A DNA stretch of 64,000 nt from Fimbriimonas ginsengisoli Gsoil 348 (lineage in GTDB: Bacteria > Armatimonadota > Fimbriimonadia > Fimbriimonadales > Fimbriimonadaceae). Within the stretch, counting starts at the first letter, position 1, and every line of letters begins with the position of its first letter. The stretch covers positions 2,418,001-2,482,000 of the forward strand of contig NZ_CP007139.1 in the NCBI RefSeq assembly GCF_000724625.1, written 5' to 3'. The position numbers were made by a program, and so were the translations under genes. This document shows positions 1 to 8,282 of the stretch, piece by piece. Under the pieces are notes generated by a model. It was not told the origin of the DNA. It did not search any database and was given only the letters and a program-made list of their open reading frames with translations.

Positions 1-1160
1 AGCGGCTTGACGCGCTTCATGAACTGGGCGTAAACGTTCTTTGGCTGATGCCGATTCAGCCCGTTGGCAAGATCCGTTCCGCAGGCGGGTTGGGGTCTCC
101 TTACGCGATCGCCGATTTCGACAAGGTGAATCCCGAGTTCGGAACTCCGGAGGAGTTCCGACGGCTGATTGAGGGAGCTCACCGCCGAAACATAGCGGTG
201 GTCCTCGATTGGGTCGCCAACCACACCGCGTGGGACAACCCTTGGCTCAAGAACCACCCGGATTGGTACACGCACGATGCCAAGGGCGAGATTACGATTC
301 CGGCCGGAACGAACTGGCAGGACGTCGCCGATCTCAACTACGATAACCGCGACCTCCGCAAGGCGATGACCGCTTCCATGAAAGGTTGGATCGACCGGTA
401 TGGGGTCGACGGCTTCCGTTGCGATGCCGCGGACTTCGTGCCCTTCGACTTCTGGAAAGAGGCGGTTTCGACGTTGCGGAAGAGCCAGCGGCGTCCGCTG
501 TTCATGCTCGCCGAGGGATTCCGGGCCGACCATTACGCGGCCGGATTCGACCTCACTTTCGGCTGGAATTTCTATCACAAGCTTCGAGATATTTACAAGG
601 GCGCCAAGGCGAGCGATCTCGTTTCCGCGGTTCAGGCCGAGAGCCGAGATATTCCCCCGGGCGCCCGGCGCCTCCGCTTCCTGACCAACCACGACGAGTC
701 GGCTTGGCAGGGCACGATCCTCGATTTCTTCAAGACCGACGAAGGGGTGAAGACCGCTTTCACCGTCACCGCGCTTTACGGCGGTACTCCCCTGATCTAT
801 ACCGGCCAGGAAGTGTCGTGGCCGAAACGTATCCCTATCTTCGAGAACTCCACGATCGACTGGAATCGCGACCCGCAAGCCGTCAAAGCGATAGCGGCTC
901 TTTTCGACCTTCGGCGACGGCATGCGGCGCTACGGACCGGGACGATCTCGGATGTTTCGACGGACGACGCGATCGTTTTCGTCCGGAAACAGGGCGCGGA
1001 TGAGGCGCTGGTGGTGGCAAACGTCCGTAGCCGCCCGATCAACCTACGTCTCGGAAAGGCGGGTCAAGGGGCATGGCGCGACGGTTGGACAGGCAAGCCG
1101 GCAACCCTCGAGCCCAATATCTCGCTGCCGGCATACGGCTGCAAAGTTTTCTTCCGGTAA
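1..1160 (+). CDS. Alpha-amylase family (GH13) glycoside hydrolase, 5' partial
   Basis: This protein cleaves or transfers alpha-glucosidic bonds. Its frame is open from base 3, reading LDALHELGVNVLWLMP, so the true start lies before the window and the N-terminal edge of the barrel is missing. The GH13 regions are visible in order: region I DWVANHT (about base 210), region II GFRCDAA with the nucleophile Asp (about 410-430), region III MLAEGF with the acid/base Glu (about 505-520), and region IV FLTNHDES (about 680-700). A short beta-rich C-terminal domain follows. The family call is firm, but the substrate (starch, maltodextrin or trehalose-type) cannot be told from this part. Confidence 0.93.
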   Translation, partial: RLDALHELGVNVLWLMPIQPVGKIRSAGGLGSPYAIADFDKVNPEFGTPEEFRRLIEGAHRRNIAVVLDWVANHTAWDNPWLKNHPDWYTHDAKGEITIPAGTNWQDVADLNYDNRDLRKAMTASMKGWIDRYGVDGFRCDAADFVPFDFWKEAVSTLRKSQRRPLFMLAEGFRADHYAAGFDLTFGWNFYHKLRDIYKGAKASDLVSAVQAESRDIPPGARRLRFLTNHDESAWQGTILDFFKTDEGVKTAFTVTALYGGTPLIYTGQEVSWPKRIPIFENSTIDWNRDPQAVKAIAALFDLRRRHAALRTGTISDVSTDDAIVFVRKQGADEALVVANVRSRPINLRLGKAGQGAWRDGWTGKPATLEPNISLPAYGCKVFFR

Positions 1161-1174
1161 TCCTCACAAACAGC

Positions 1175-1450
1175 ATGAAACGAATCCTTCTCCTCATTAC
1201 CGCTCTTATCGTTGCCGGCGCGCTCGCCGGTTGTAAGGGTGGCTCCGCGCCCGATACGATGAGCGCGGACCAGACGACCTCGGCCCTCGATAAGATGAAG
1301 CCGGAGGATCAGATCAAGTACTACGCCAACAGCCCGATGCCGGAAGCTCAAAAAGAAAAGAAGTACGCCGAGATCGAAGCTAAAACGGGCGTCAAGGCAA
1401 GCACCGTCCTAGGCGGCATGAAAGGCCCCGGCGGCCCACCCAGCCGCTAA
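1175..1450 (+). CDS. Small putative lipoprotein (paralogue of the one at 4008)
   Basis: The predicted protein has 91 residues. It begins MKRILLLITALIVAGALAGC, a signal peptide with a lipobox ending LAGC, so export and lipidation are expected. The mature part is short and charged and ends in a Gly/Pro-rich tail. The ATG at 1175 is chosen over upstream starts because it begins the signal peptide. The gene follows the amylase stop by 14 bases. Its SP-P pattern, a Tyr-rich helix and a K-G motif match the lipoprotein at 4008-4292. No function is recognised. Confidence 0.75.
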   Translation: MKRILLLITALIVAGALAGCKGGSAPDTMSADQTTSALDKMKPEDQIKYYANSPMPEAQKEKKYAEIEAKTGVKASTVLGGMKGPGGPPSR

Positions 1451-1460
1451 ACGAAGCACG

Positions 1461-1538
1461 CCTCCGGAGCCCCCTCTCCCTCCTTCGGATGTATGGTGCC
1501 GAACGAGGGAGAGAGGGTTGGGGGTGAGGGAGTCCGGA
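1461..1538. repeat. Interspersed hairpin repeat, family A copy 1
   Basis: Arms CCCCTCTCCCTC and its complement surround an inner TTCGG...CCGAA stem, followed by GGGTTGGGGGTGAGGGAGTCCGGA. The same element recurs at 44892-44966 and 51030-51105. It lies just after a stop codon, and a family B palindrome follows at once. Confidence 0.85.
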
Positions 1539-1567
1539 AGGACCGCCGCTCTCCAGAGCGGCCTCCC
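1539..1567. repeat. Short palindromic repeat, family B copy 1
   Basis: GGACCGCCGCTCTCCAGAGC is followed by GGCCTCC, with CCGCTC/GAGCGG arms. Related copies lie at 35130-35158, inverted at about 35180-35214, and at 51141-51169. The rest of the gap up to 1736 shows nothing recognisable. Confidence 0.75.
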
Positions 1568-1736
1568 TACGACGAATCAGAAATGAAACGCTCCCGCGCA
1601 GGTACGAACCAACCTGCGGCTTGTAACAACGCTTCGCGTTAGAAGTATTCCCAGCCGCCCCCATTCAGATGGTTTTTCCGAGTCGGCTGAGCGTTGCGCC
1701 AAACCCGGCAATTCTCCTACCTTTATAAAAAGGCGT

Positions 1737-1764
1737 TTGCACGTAGGAATTTCTATGTTAGGAT
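1737..1764 (+). promoter_or_regulatory. Candidate sigma70-type promoter of the LacI gene
   Basis: TTGCAC at 1737-1742 and TAGGAT at 1759-1764 are separated by 16 bases, inside a locally AT-rich stretch. The palindromic operator candidate begins 10 bases after the -10 box. No experimental start site is known. Confidence 0.45.
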
Positions 1765-1773
1765 ATTTTCTGG

Positions 1774-1797
1774 GAATACGAATTCGTATACGTATTC
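1774..1797. promoter_or_regulatory. Candidate operator, palindrome upstream of lacI-type gene
   Basis: ATACGAATTCGTAT at 1776-1789 is a perfect 14-base palindrome. It lies within a longer dyad with arms GAATACG (1774-1780) and CGTATTC (1791-1797). LacI-family proteins bind such dyads, and the position between promoter and start codon fits autorepression. Binding by the adjacent regulator is inferred. Confidence 0.55.
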
Positions 1798-1815
1798 TCA
1801 GACGAGTAGACGCCA

Positions 1816-2835
1816 ATGAGGGTGACCCAGCTCGATATCGCAAAGCAGGCGAATGTATCCCAGGCCACGGTTTCGCGCGTGTTGTCGGGCGACGACCGGG
1901 TGGAGGCTTCGTTGCGGGACCGGATCCTGGCAGTGATCCGGGAGCATAACTACCAGCCGGACGTAAGAGCCCGCTCCCTTCGCCTCCAGCGCACCGGCCT
2001 CATCGGCCTCGTTCTCAAGCGCCCTCACGGCGGCCTCGCCGACGATCCGTTCTTCGCCGCTCTCATCGCCGGCATTATGGACTTCCTCTGCGGCCAGCCG
2101 TACCACCTCTGCGTGGACGTGGTAACCGACGACGCCTCCCAAGAGGGGATCTACGACGAGATGCTCCGCACGCGCAGGGTTGACGGTCTGATCCTCGTGG
2201 AATCGGAAGGACGGGACGAGCGGATCGCGCTCTTGCAGCGGGATAAGTTCCCGTTCGTTTTAATCGGCAACCCCCAGAACGAGGCGATCGCCTCCGTGGA
2301 TAACGACAACGTTAAAGCGGGAGAGATGGCGACCCGTCACCTCTTAGACGGCGGTTACAAGCGGATCGGGATGCTGGCGGGTCCTCAGTCGCTGACGGTA
2401 AGCGAAGACCGGATCGCGGGGTACTGCCGGGCGATGAAGAGCGCGGAGCTCACCGTCAAGGTTTGGCACTCTTCGTTCGGGTTCGAAGCGGCCAGAGACG
2501 AGGCGATCGGGATCTTGACTCAGGAGCATCGGCCGGAGGCGCTGGTGGTGCTGGACGACTTCATGGCGTTCGGGGTGGTGCTGGCGGCTCGCTCTTTGGG
2601 CATCCGTATTCCGGACGATATCGCGCTCGTGGGTTTCAACGACAGCTCGCTCTGCAATTTGATTCCGGGCGGTCTTACCTCGGTGAGCCTCGGTATCGAG
2701 GGGATCGTGGAGCGGGCGGTCCATAAGCTTTTGGCGATCGTCGAGACCGGCGAGTGCCCGGATCCGATCCGCGACATCGTTCCTTGCGAGCTCTGCATCC
2801 GAGGCTCCTCCAGACCCGCCGAGGTGAGAGCGTGA
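1816..2835 (+). CDS. LacI family transcriptional regulator
   Basis: A 339-residue DNA-binding repressor or activator that is expected to respond to a sugar-like ligand. The N-terminal helix-turn-helix (about residues 4-25, containing [19 protein letters not shown]) and the hinge helix ([11 protein letters not shown]) are typical. Residues 60-330 form the periplasmic-binding-protein-like ligand domain, and the length is normal. The ATG at 1816 is the only start that keeps the HTH intact. The gene stands alone behind its own promoter and palindrome. The GH13 enzyme upstream suggests a carbohydrate regulon, but the effector cannot be inferred. Confidence 0.95.
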   Translation: MRVTQLDIAKQANVSQATVSRVLSGDDRVEASLRDRILAVIREHNYQPDVRARSLRLQRTGLIGLVLKRPHGGLADDPFFAALIAGIMDFLCGQPYHLCVDVVTDDASQEGIYDEMLRTRRVDGLILVESEGRDERIALLQRDKFPFVLIGNPQNEAIASVDNDNVKAGEMATRHLLDGGYKRIGMLAGPQSLTVSEDRIAGYCRAMKSAELTVKVWHSSFGFEAARDEAIGILTQEHRPEALVVLDDFMAFGVVLAARSLGIRIPDDIALVGFNDSSLCNLIPGGLTSVSLGIEGIVERAVHKLLAIVETGECPDPIRDIVPCELCIRGSSRPAEVRA

Positions 2836-2989
2836 TGACGCTGCACAATCCGGCCCACATTTCTTTTTCGCCCGCCTTAACCGGCGCGGCTGTCCCTGTC
2901 CCTATTCGTCACCCTCGTCTCGGCACCGGCAGTCGCCGCCCCGCCTAGGCCTAGTCGTTACCATTTCTTATTCCTTTAGAGGTATTCAA

Positions 2990-3943
2990 ATGAACCGTCA
3001 ACGAAGACTGGGCTTTACGCTCATCGAACTCCTCGTAGTCATCGCGATCATCGCGATCCTGGCCGCTATTCTATTCCCGGTTTTCGCTCAGGCGAAGGCC
3101 GCCGCCAAGAAGACTTCCTGCCTCAGCAACATCAAACAGCAGCTCCTGGGCGCGACGATGTACGGCGGAGACAACGACGACCAACTGCCGGACGTGCCGG
3201 TCTACAACGAGCAAACCGAGAGCTACGTGTTTGCCGCCAAGATCAATCCGTACATCAAGAGCGCGGGGCTCTGGAAAGACCCGGCCAACCCCTATCAGCA
3301 CGGCGGCGTACAGAACGCGGCGGTGGATAAGTCCCAAGCCCTCTGGGGAGGAGTTTGGATGAAGGCGCCGGACGATCCCTGTGTCCAAGCCGGCGTTTCG
3401 AAGTACCCGCACAGCGGCGGCTACGGATATCAGAATCCCGCCAGCCACTACTACGACGATATCTATCCGCCTACGGATTACATGATCAATCCCGACATTT
3501 GGGGTTATAAGGACAAAGGCTGTCCCGATGGCGGCGGCACCGGTGGTTACTCCCACCCGGGTCCGAACCTAGTTTCCGGAACCAGCAGTGCCGACGGCCT
3601 CAATGGCATCGGTAGCGGGAACATGAGCTGGACGAGCGTCTCGAAGGTCATCCTGATCATTGACATGCCGACCGATGTAACCACCTGGTTTGGTTCCACG
3701 AGCGGACCGGTCGTGTGGGGCGCCAACTTCAAGGGGATGCACGGCGAGAGCTCCAACGTCGGCTACATGGACGGCCACGCGAAGTCGGCATCCACGAAGG
3801 CTCTCCACCCGGCGGGCACCACGGACAGCGATTCCCACTGGATGTGCGCCAACTGCAATAACTCGCAGTACGCTCCGGCGGCTCAGATCGGTCAGCTCTG
3901 GATGTTCTGGGGCACCAGCTACGCCGATTCGTCGCACCAGTAA
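2990..3943 (+). CDS. Type II pseudopilin, DUF1559-like (H-x9-DG) family
   Basis: A 317-residue protein with a short basic leader and the prepilin peptidase site G^FTLIE at residues 8-13. A hydrophobic helix follows, then FPVFAQAK and the SCLSNIKQ segment. The C-terminal part contains [13 protein letters not shown], the DG-type signature of this family. Such proteins are processed at the inner membrane and assembled into type II secretion or pilus-like fibres. The family is greatly expanded in Armatimonadota and Planctomycetota. A purine-rich AGAGGT lies before the ATG. A strong hairpin and a small lipoprotein gene follow. Confidence 0.93.
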   Translation: MNRQRRLGFTLIELLVVIAIIAILAAILFPVFAQAKAAAKKTSCLSNIKQQLLGATMYGGDNDDQLPDVPVYNEQTESYVFAAKINPYIKSAGLWKDPANPYQHGGVQNAAVDKSQALWGGVWMKAPDDPCVQAGVSKYPHSGGYGYQNPASHYYDDIYPPTDYMINPDIWGYKDKGCPDGGGTGGYSHPGPNLVSGTSSADGLNGIGSGNMSWTSVSKVILIIDMPTDVTTWFGSTSGPVVWGANFKGMHGESSNVGYMDGHAKSASTKALHPAGTTDSDSHWMCANCNNSQYAPAAQIGQLWMFWGTSYADSSHQ

Positions 3944-3953
3944 GGAAGCAATT

Positions 3954-3985
3954 GCCGCACCCGCCTCCTACGGAGCGGGTGCGGC
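3954..3985 (+). terminator. Strong hairpin between pseudopilin and lipoprotein genes
   Basis: GCCGCACCCGC pairs with GCGGGTGCGGC, with an inner TCC/GGA pair and a TAC loop. The hairpin is followed only by TT, then the AAGGAG of the next gene. It could be a partial terminator or an mRNA-stabilising processing site that sets unequal expression of the two genes. Confidence 0.6.
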
Positions 3986-4007
3986 TTAGAAGGAGTTTTA
4001 CAGAGAT

Positions 4008-4292
4008 TTGAAAACGTCACTCTCCATTCTCACTCTTTGCTCGGTCGCTTGGCTGGTCACTGGGTGCGCAAATATTGGTCAGACCCCTTCGGGAGGCTCC
4101 GACGAAGAAGTGAAGGCGGCATTCGCCAAGCTCCCGATCGAAACCCGGGCTAAGGAGCTGATGAAGTCGCCCGCGCCGCAGAGCGTGAAGATCCAACAGA
4201 TCAAGGACATGTATGCCAAAGAAGGCAAGGAGGTCCCGGCGGAATTTCTTCAGGGTGGCGGCCCCGCGCCGACGATTCCCACCGGCAAGTAG
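4008..4292 (+). CDS. Small putative lipoprotein following a pseudopilin
   Basis: The protein has 94 residues and a TTG start, with AAGGAG at 3990-3995. The signal peptide ends in the lipobox LVTGC. The mature domain has a predicted helix (IETRAKELMKSPAP) and ends IPTGK. It resembles the lipoprotein at 1175-1450 in the SP-P spacing and in a Y-A-K-x-G segment, so the two are likely paralogues flanking the LacI/pseudopilin cassette. Location is probably the outer face of a membrane. Function is unknown. Confidence 0.75.
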   Translation: MKTSLSILTLCSVAWLVTGCANIGQTPSGGSDEEVKAAFAKLPIETRAKELMKSPAPQSVKIQQIKDMYAKEGKEVPAEFLQGGGPAPTIPTGK

Positions 4293-4306
4293 ATTCATCG
4301 CCTTTT

Positions 4307-4340
4307 GAAGGGTCGCCGGGCATTTGCTCGGCGACCCTTC
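4307..4340. terminator. Terminator-like hairpin after lipoprotein gene
   Basis: GAAGGGTCGCCG pairs perfectly with CGGCGACCCTTC over 12 bases with a 10-base loop. It lies 14 bases after a stop codon. A TTTT precedes it but no clear T-run follows, so it is not a textbook intrinsic terminator for the plus strand. Confidence 0.55.
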
Positions 4341-4378
4341 ATTGCGATTCACGAACCCATATAATTGCCTTTCATCTG

Positions 4379-6094
4379 ATGCATACCGACGTCGCCATCA
4401 TCGGAGCCGGCCCTGGAGGCTCTACCTGCGGAGGGTTTCTTCGGAAGTACGACCCTAGCTTGAAGGTCGCCATTTTCGAGCGGGAAGTCTTTCCTCGGGA
4501 CCACGTTGGCGAGAGCCAGTTGCCTCTCATCGGCAAGCTCCTCGACGAACTTGGCGTATGGGACGCCGTCGAAGCCGCCGAATTCCCGATCAAGATCGGG
4601 GCGACCTACCGCTGGGGCAAGAGCAACGATCTTTGGGATTTCCATTTCGTGCCGAACGGCGACTTTCATGACGAACCTCGACCGGCCAAGTACGAAGGGC
4701 AACGCACTGACACCGCTCTCCAAGTCGATCGGGCCGTTTACGACAAGATCCTCGCCGAGCACGCCGAGTCGCTTGGATGCGACGTTCGTTTCGATTGCCC
4801 GGTCCGGTCGGTCGAGAGAGACGGTGACCGAGTTACCGGGCTGATTCTCGCCGACGGCACTCGCGTTGAGGCGGACACGTACATCGACGCCTCCGGCCAT
4901 TCCGGCATTCTTCGACGCGCGATGGGTGTGGAGATCGAGGAGCCGAGCAAGCTGCGCAACGTCGCGTTCTGGGATTACTGGCAAAACGCCGATTGGGCGG
5001 TCAGCGTCGGAGTGGGCGGCACCCGAGTTCAAGTGATGTCGGTCGGCTACGGCTGGCTCTGGTTTATCCCGTTAAGCCCCACCCGGACCTCGATCGGACT
5101 GGTCTGTCCAGCCGACTATTACAAACAGAGCGGCCGGCCCCCGGAGGAACTGTATCGAGAGGCGATGGAGCAGGAGCCGCGCATCCGTTCTCTGGTCGTC
5201 AACGCTACCTCGGAAGGGAAGTTCTCGACGACCAAGGATTGGTCGTTCGTGGCGGAGAGGATCACCGGAGAGAACTGGTACTTGGTCGGCGAGGCGCTCG
5301 GTTTCGCAGACCCGATTCTCGCCGCCGGGCTTACGATCACCCACGCGTCGGCCCGGGAGTGCGCCTTCAGCATCATCGAGTCGCGCCAACAACCGAGATC
5401 GCTCCAAAAGGATCGCTGGTTAAAAGAGCAGTACGAGCAAAAAAATCGTCGGCGGCTGCTTCAGCACATCCGCTTCGCCGACTACTGGTACTCGGCGAAT
5501 GCGCACTTTACCGAGTTGAAGGAGTTCACCCGAGAAATCGCTCGCGACGCCGGCCTCGAGCTCGACGCCGACCGCGCATTTCAATGGCTCGGTACTGGAG
5601 GGTTCGTCGAGGAAGACATGGGTACCGGCGGCTTCGGCACCGTCGCGCTGGTGGCGTTGCACCAGATCACCCGGAGATTTTCAGAGAATCCCGCTAAGGT
5701 CGAAATTGACGGCTCCAACATGTACGTCCTGCGCTTACGGGGCGCTAACCAAGTTCAGATTGCCAGCTATAGCAAAGGTCGGGTCCACGCCCTTCCGGCG
5801 TTGGAGCGCGACGGCAAGCTGCTTCCTCTCTACGGCATGTTCGGCTACGTCGTCGAGGCGCTGCAACAGAACTCTCAAACGGACAAGGTCATGCACTACC
5901 TGTTCCGGCGTCTGCAGGAAACTGGAAACAGCTTCGGCGAAGCCGCGGAGATCCACATTTTTGGCTGCCTAGAGGCGATGGCGCGAGATGGCTGGATCTC
6001 ATGTAAGAGGTCGGACCTTCTTCCTCCCGCCGAGTTCGAGGTTCCAGAGAATACGCCCGCGATCATGGCGAACCAGGATCCGCTGCCCGGCTAA
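4379..6094 (+). CDS. Flavin-dependent halogenase-like FAD oxidoreductase
   Basis: A 571-residue flavoprotein. The N-terminal FAD-binding GAGPGG is at residues 9-14, HVGESQLP at 42-49, and a conserved Lys in IKIGATYRWG (K72) corresponds to the lysine kept in flavin-dependent halogenases. The halogenase signature W-x-W-x-I-P is present as WLWFIP at 226-231. These enzymes use reduced FAD, oxygen and halide to halogenate aromatic substrates. About 200 C-terminal residues have no obvious partner domain. No biosynthetic cluster or flavin reductase is adjacent, so a role as a non-halogenating monooxygenase or geranylgeranyl-reductase-like enzyme remains possible. Confidence 0.8.
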   Translation: MHTDVAIIGAGPGGSTCGGFLRKYDPSLKVAIFEREVFPRDHVGESQLPLIGKLLDELGVWDAVEAAEFPIKIGATYRWGKSNDLWDFHFVPNGDFHDEPRPAKYEGQRTDTALQVDRAVYDKILAEHAESLGCDVRFDCPVRSVERDGDRVTGLILADGTRVEADTYIDASGHSGILRRAMGVEIEEPSKLRNVAFWDYWQNADWAVSVGVGGTRVQVMSVGYGWLWFIPLSPTRTSIGLVCPADYYKQSGRPPEELYREAMEQEPRIRSLVVNATSEGKFSTTKDWSFVAERITGENWYLVGEALGFADPILAAGLTITHASARECAFSIIESRQQPRSLQKDRWLKEQYEQKNRRRLLQHIRFADYWYSANAHFTELKEFTREIARDAGLELDADRAFQWLGTGGFVEEDMGTGGFGTVALVALHQITRRFSENPAKVEIDGSNMYVLRLRGANQVQIASYSKGRVHALPALERDGKLLPLYGMFGYVVEALQQNSQTDKVMHYLFRRLQETGNSFGEAAEIHIFGCLEAMARDGWISCKRSDLLPPAEFEVPENTPAIMANQDPLPG

Positions 6095-6096
6095 TG

Positions 6097-6143
6097 GTGG
6101 CACGGGCGGCTCGCCCAAGGGTATCAGGGGCAGCCTGCCCCTG
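6097..6143. repeat. Interspersed repeat, family D copy 1
   Basis: TGGCACGGGCGGCTCGCCCA, then GGGTATCAGGGGCAGCCTGCCCCTG. It has two consecutive small hairpins and starts two bases after the halogenase stop codon. Copies lie at 11413-11461 and 38965-39013. Confidence 0.8.
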
Positions 6144-6314
6144 TAAAGACAGTCGTCGGAGGTTACAGATATTCGTTGAGCGGCCGAAGTTGGACAACTC
6201 TAACGCCTATGGCCGATTGCGGCGATTACCCCAAGATCCTTGATCCCGGAACGAGCCGTGATCCCCTAGTATTCGTATGTGAGGGCTCCTCGAGCAGTCC
6301 AGGCTTCGCAGAGA

Positions 6315-7013
6315 ATGCTTGGGTTCGCCATGCCGCTTGCCCTGGTCTCAATGACCTCACCGAACGGTATAGGGTCCATCGACTGTCGCCCCTCATCCAA
6401 CCTCGTGGGGCGTGCGCAAGCGATTTCTAGGCGCGACTTGGGTTCCGCTCCGGATTGGGATCGTCTCGACCGCCTCACCGGCATAGCCCGATCGGTCGAT
6501 CTAACGTGCCGTAGCTGGCGCACGGTCGCCGATAGCCTCCGAATCGAGGCGGTCAAGGAGATGGGAGCCTTGACTCCGACCGATCTCTACTGGCTTGGCT
6601 CGGCCTGGTGGGCGTTCCATGAGCCGGCCTGCCACCTACGTTATCCTCGTTGGGCGGCGGACACGGCGCGCCAACCCAACCTCGCGCTTCTCCATCCGGA
6701 AGGTGGAAACTGCGAAAGCTCCGCAAACGGCCACGCCGCGCTCCTGTCCTACCTAGGGGTTCCCTCCCGCACCGTTTACGGAAAGCTCATGCCGAGCGGT
6801 GAGGGACACGTGTGGACGATCAGCGACGTGGACGGAGTTCCCCTCGCCGCCGACGTCCATTTGGCCCGAGCGACGGAATGGGAGCGGACCATGAACATGC
6901 CCTGGCGCCCTTCGCCCGCCCAAATCCAACTCCCGTCAGGCTTCCAAGAAGCGCTTCGCTTCACCCGGCTGCACCGCCCAGACGATCCTTCCTTATCGCC
7001 GATCGCCCCGTAG
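6315..7013 (+). CDS. Transglutaminase-like domain protein
   Basis: A protein of about 232 residues. The central part has the order expected of a transglutaminase/cysteine-protease core: Cys in GGNCESSANGHAALLSYLG, then PSRTVYG, then His in GHVWTIS, then Asp in LAADVH. A second candidate start is GTG at 6279, which would add 12 residues. The ATG at 6315 is preferred but neither has a good ribosome site. The N-terminus has a weak hydrophobic patch that might be an export signal. No operon partner is present. The fold call is moderate and activity is not assured. Confidence 0.6.
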   Translation: MLGFAMPLALVSMTSPNGIGSIDCRPSSNLVGRAQAISRRDLGSAPDWDRLDRLTGIARSVDLTCRSWRTVADSLRIEAVKEMGALTPTDLYWLGSAWWAFHEPACHLRYPRWAADTARQPNLALLHPEGGNCESSANGHAALLSYLGVPSRTVYGKLMPSGEGHVWTISDVDGVPLAADVHLARATEWERTMNMPWRPSPAQIQLPSGFQEALRFTRLHRPDDPSLSPIAP

Positions 7014-7089
7014 CCGGAGCTTATGGTCGTTGCCCGGTTCTCGCAGCGCGGGAATAATGGTCACCAACCAAATAGATTGACAAAACAGG

Positions 7090-7161
7090 TTCACCCGTAG
7101 CCCGGGGATTTATCCCCGGAGAGACCTTGAACCGCGTCTAAGGCCACGGGCTACGGGTGAA
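7090..7161. repeat. Nested inverted repeat, family K
   Basis: TTCACCCGTAGCCC (7090-7103) is matched perfectly by GGGCTACGGGTGAA (7148-7161). A second hairpin, CCGGGGATTTATCCCCGG, lies inside it. A half copy, AAATCCCCGGGGCTACG, sits at about 7201-7217. The element occupies the gap between two plus-strand genes. Confidence 0.8.
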
Positions 7162-7410
7162 ATCAGATAAGGGAAATGTAAGCCTATTTTGTCCAGGACC
7201 AAAATCCCCGGGGCTACGCCCAAATAGAGGCGGCCGATGGCTCCCTCCCCACCCAGCTCCCGTTCGAGAGCCCCGATATTCCGGCAGCGACCCGGGAATA
7301 AGTCAAAAATTTTCGCGGGGCATCATTTGTTGTTGTAGAATGCGCATGAAAGGCTAACATGAAGAGTACTCTCGCGTCGAGCAACTCTTTAGCCGGAAGG
7401 GAAGAGGATC
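7162..7410. other. Gap with partial repeat and ribosome site
   Basis: This stretch holds the half copy of family K (about 7201-7217), a TAGAAT -10-like box at 7336-7341 without a clear -35, and a strong GGAAGGGAAGAGG ribosome site just before the ATG at 7411. No gene is seen. Confidence 0.4.
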
Positions 7411-8190
7411 ATGACGCAGTGGATGAGGCAAGCCCACGGATTTGCGGGAAGGGTGAGGGTCGCCGTAGCGCTTGAGCGCAGAACATTGATCGCCCTGGGA
7501 ATCGTACTCGTCACCATCGTTGGGTCCGCAATTGTAAGTCCGCACCCCGCCCTTGCTCCCCTTCTGGCCCTGCCGACGCTCTTTGCCGCTATGAGGCGCG
7601 ACCGTCGACTTGCGATCCTGCTTGGAAGCTCCACGGCGGTCGCTGGCGCGGCGTTTGCCCACGACCCCAACGTCGAGATGGCGGTGTGGCACGCCTTTCT
7701 TCTGGGGATTTCGCTCGGAATCCTCTTCGCGATCGTGGAGCGGTGGACGGCCCGTTCCCACGTAGCAAGCACGGTGGATCGATTTCTCGAAGAGATGACC
7801 CACCCGATCGACCGGGACATGGCGATCCTGGTCGATTGCGAAGGATTTGAACAGCTCGATGCCCAATACGGTTCGGACGCCCGGCATCACGTCGCGAGCC
7901 TCTTGCGCCTTGCGATCGAGACGGAGACTAACAACGGCGACGTCGTCACCCGCACCGGTGACCAGGAATATCTTCTGGTCCTCCAAGACACCGATCCGAT
8001 GGAAGCCAACGAAGTGCTCGACCGCGTTCGGCATACCTTCGAGCAAGCAGTCTCAGACGCGGGCTACGAGTGCGCCATCTCGGTCGCCTACGCCCCCCTG
8101 GAAGTCACCATCGACCCCCTCCCCGACCTCCCCGGCTACGCCGCCGCATCGCTGTCACACCCGAACTGCTACGGGGCGTATTTGAATTAG
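7411..8190 (+). CDS. Membrane protein with degenerate GGDEF domain
   Basis: The protein has 259 residues. Residues 24-112 contain several hydrophobic segments, likely three or four membrane helices. Residues 135-255 look like a nucleotide-cyclase fold: the helix FEQLDAQYGSDARHHVASLL, then the beta hairpin VVTRTGDQEYLLVLQ. The active-site GGDEF is replaced by TGDQE (182-186), so diguanylate cyclase activity is doubtful and a sensory or scaffold role is more likely. No EAL domain is present. The gene is monocistronic, facing a convergent permease gene across an inverted repeat. Confidence 0.65.
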   Translation: MTQWMRQAHGFAGRVRVAVALERRTLIALGIVLVTIVGSAIVSPHPALAPLLALPTLFAAMRRDRRLAILLGSSTAVAGAAFAHDPNVEMAVWHAFLLGISLGILFAIVERWTARSHVASTVDRFLEEMTHPIDRDMAILVDCEGFEQLDAQYGSDARHHVASLLRLAIETETNNGDVVTRTGDQEYLLVLQDTDPMEANEVLDRVRHTFEQAVSDAGYECAISVAYAPLEVTIDPLPDLPGYAAASLSHPNCYGAYLN

Positions 8191-8282
8191 GGCGCTAGGC
8201 GTTGGGCGTTACGGCGTCAGGCGTTGGGATAAGGAAATTCACCCGGGCTCCGAACGCCTCAACGCCTAGCGCCCAGAACCCT
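8189..8282. repeat. Heptad-based inverted repeat between convergent genes (family I copy 1)
   Basis: Left arm GGGCGCTAGGCGTTGGGCGTT and right arm AACGCCTCAACGCCTAGCGCCC are near-complementary, built of GGCGTT-type heptads. The spacer is about 30 bases. It overlaps the stop codons of both convergent genes and could act as a bidirectional terminator. Confidence 0.75.
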
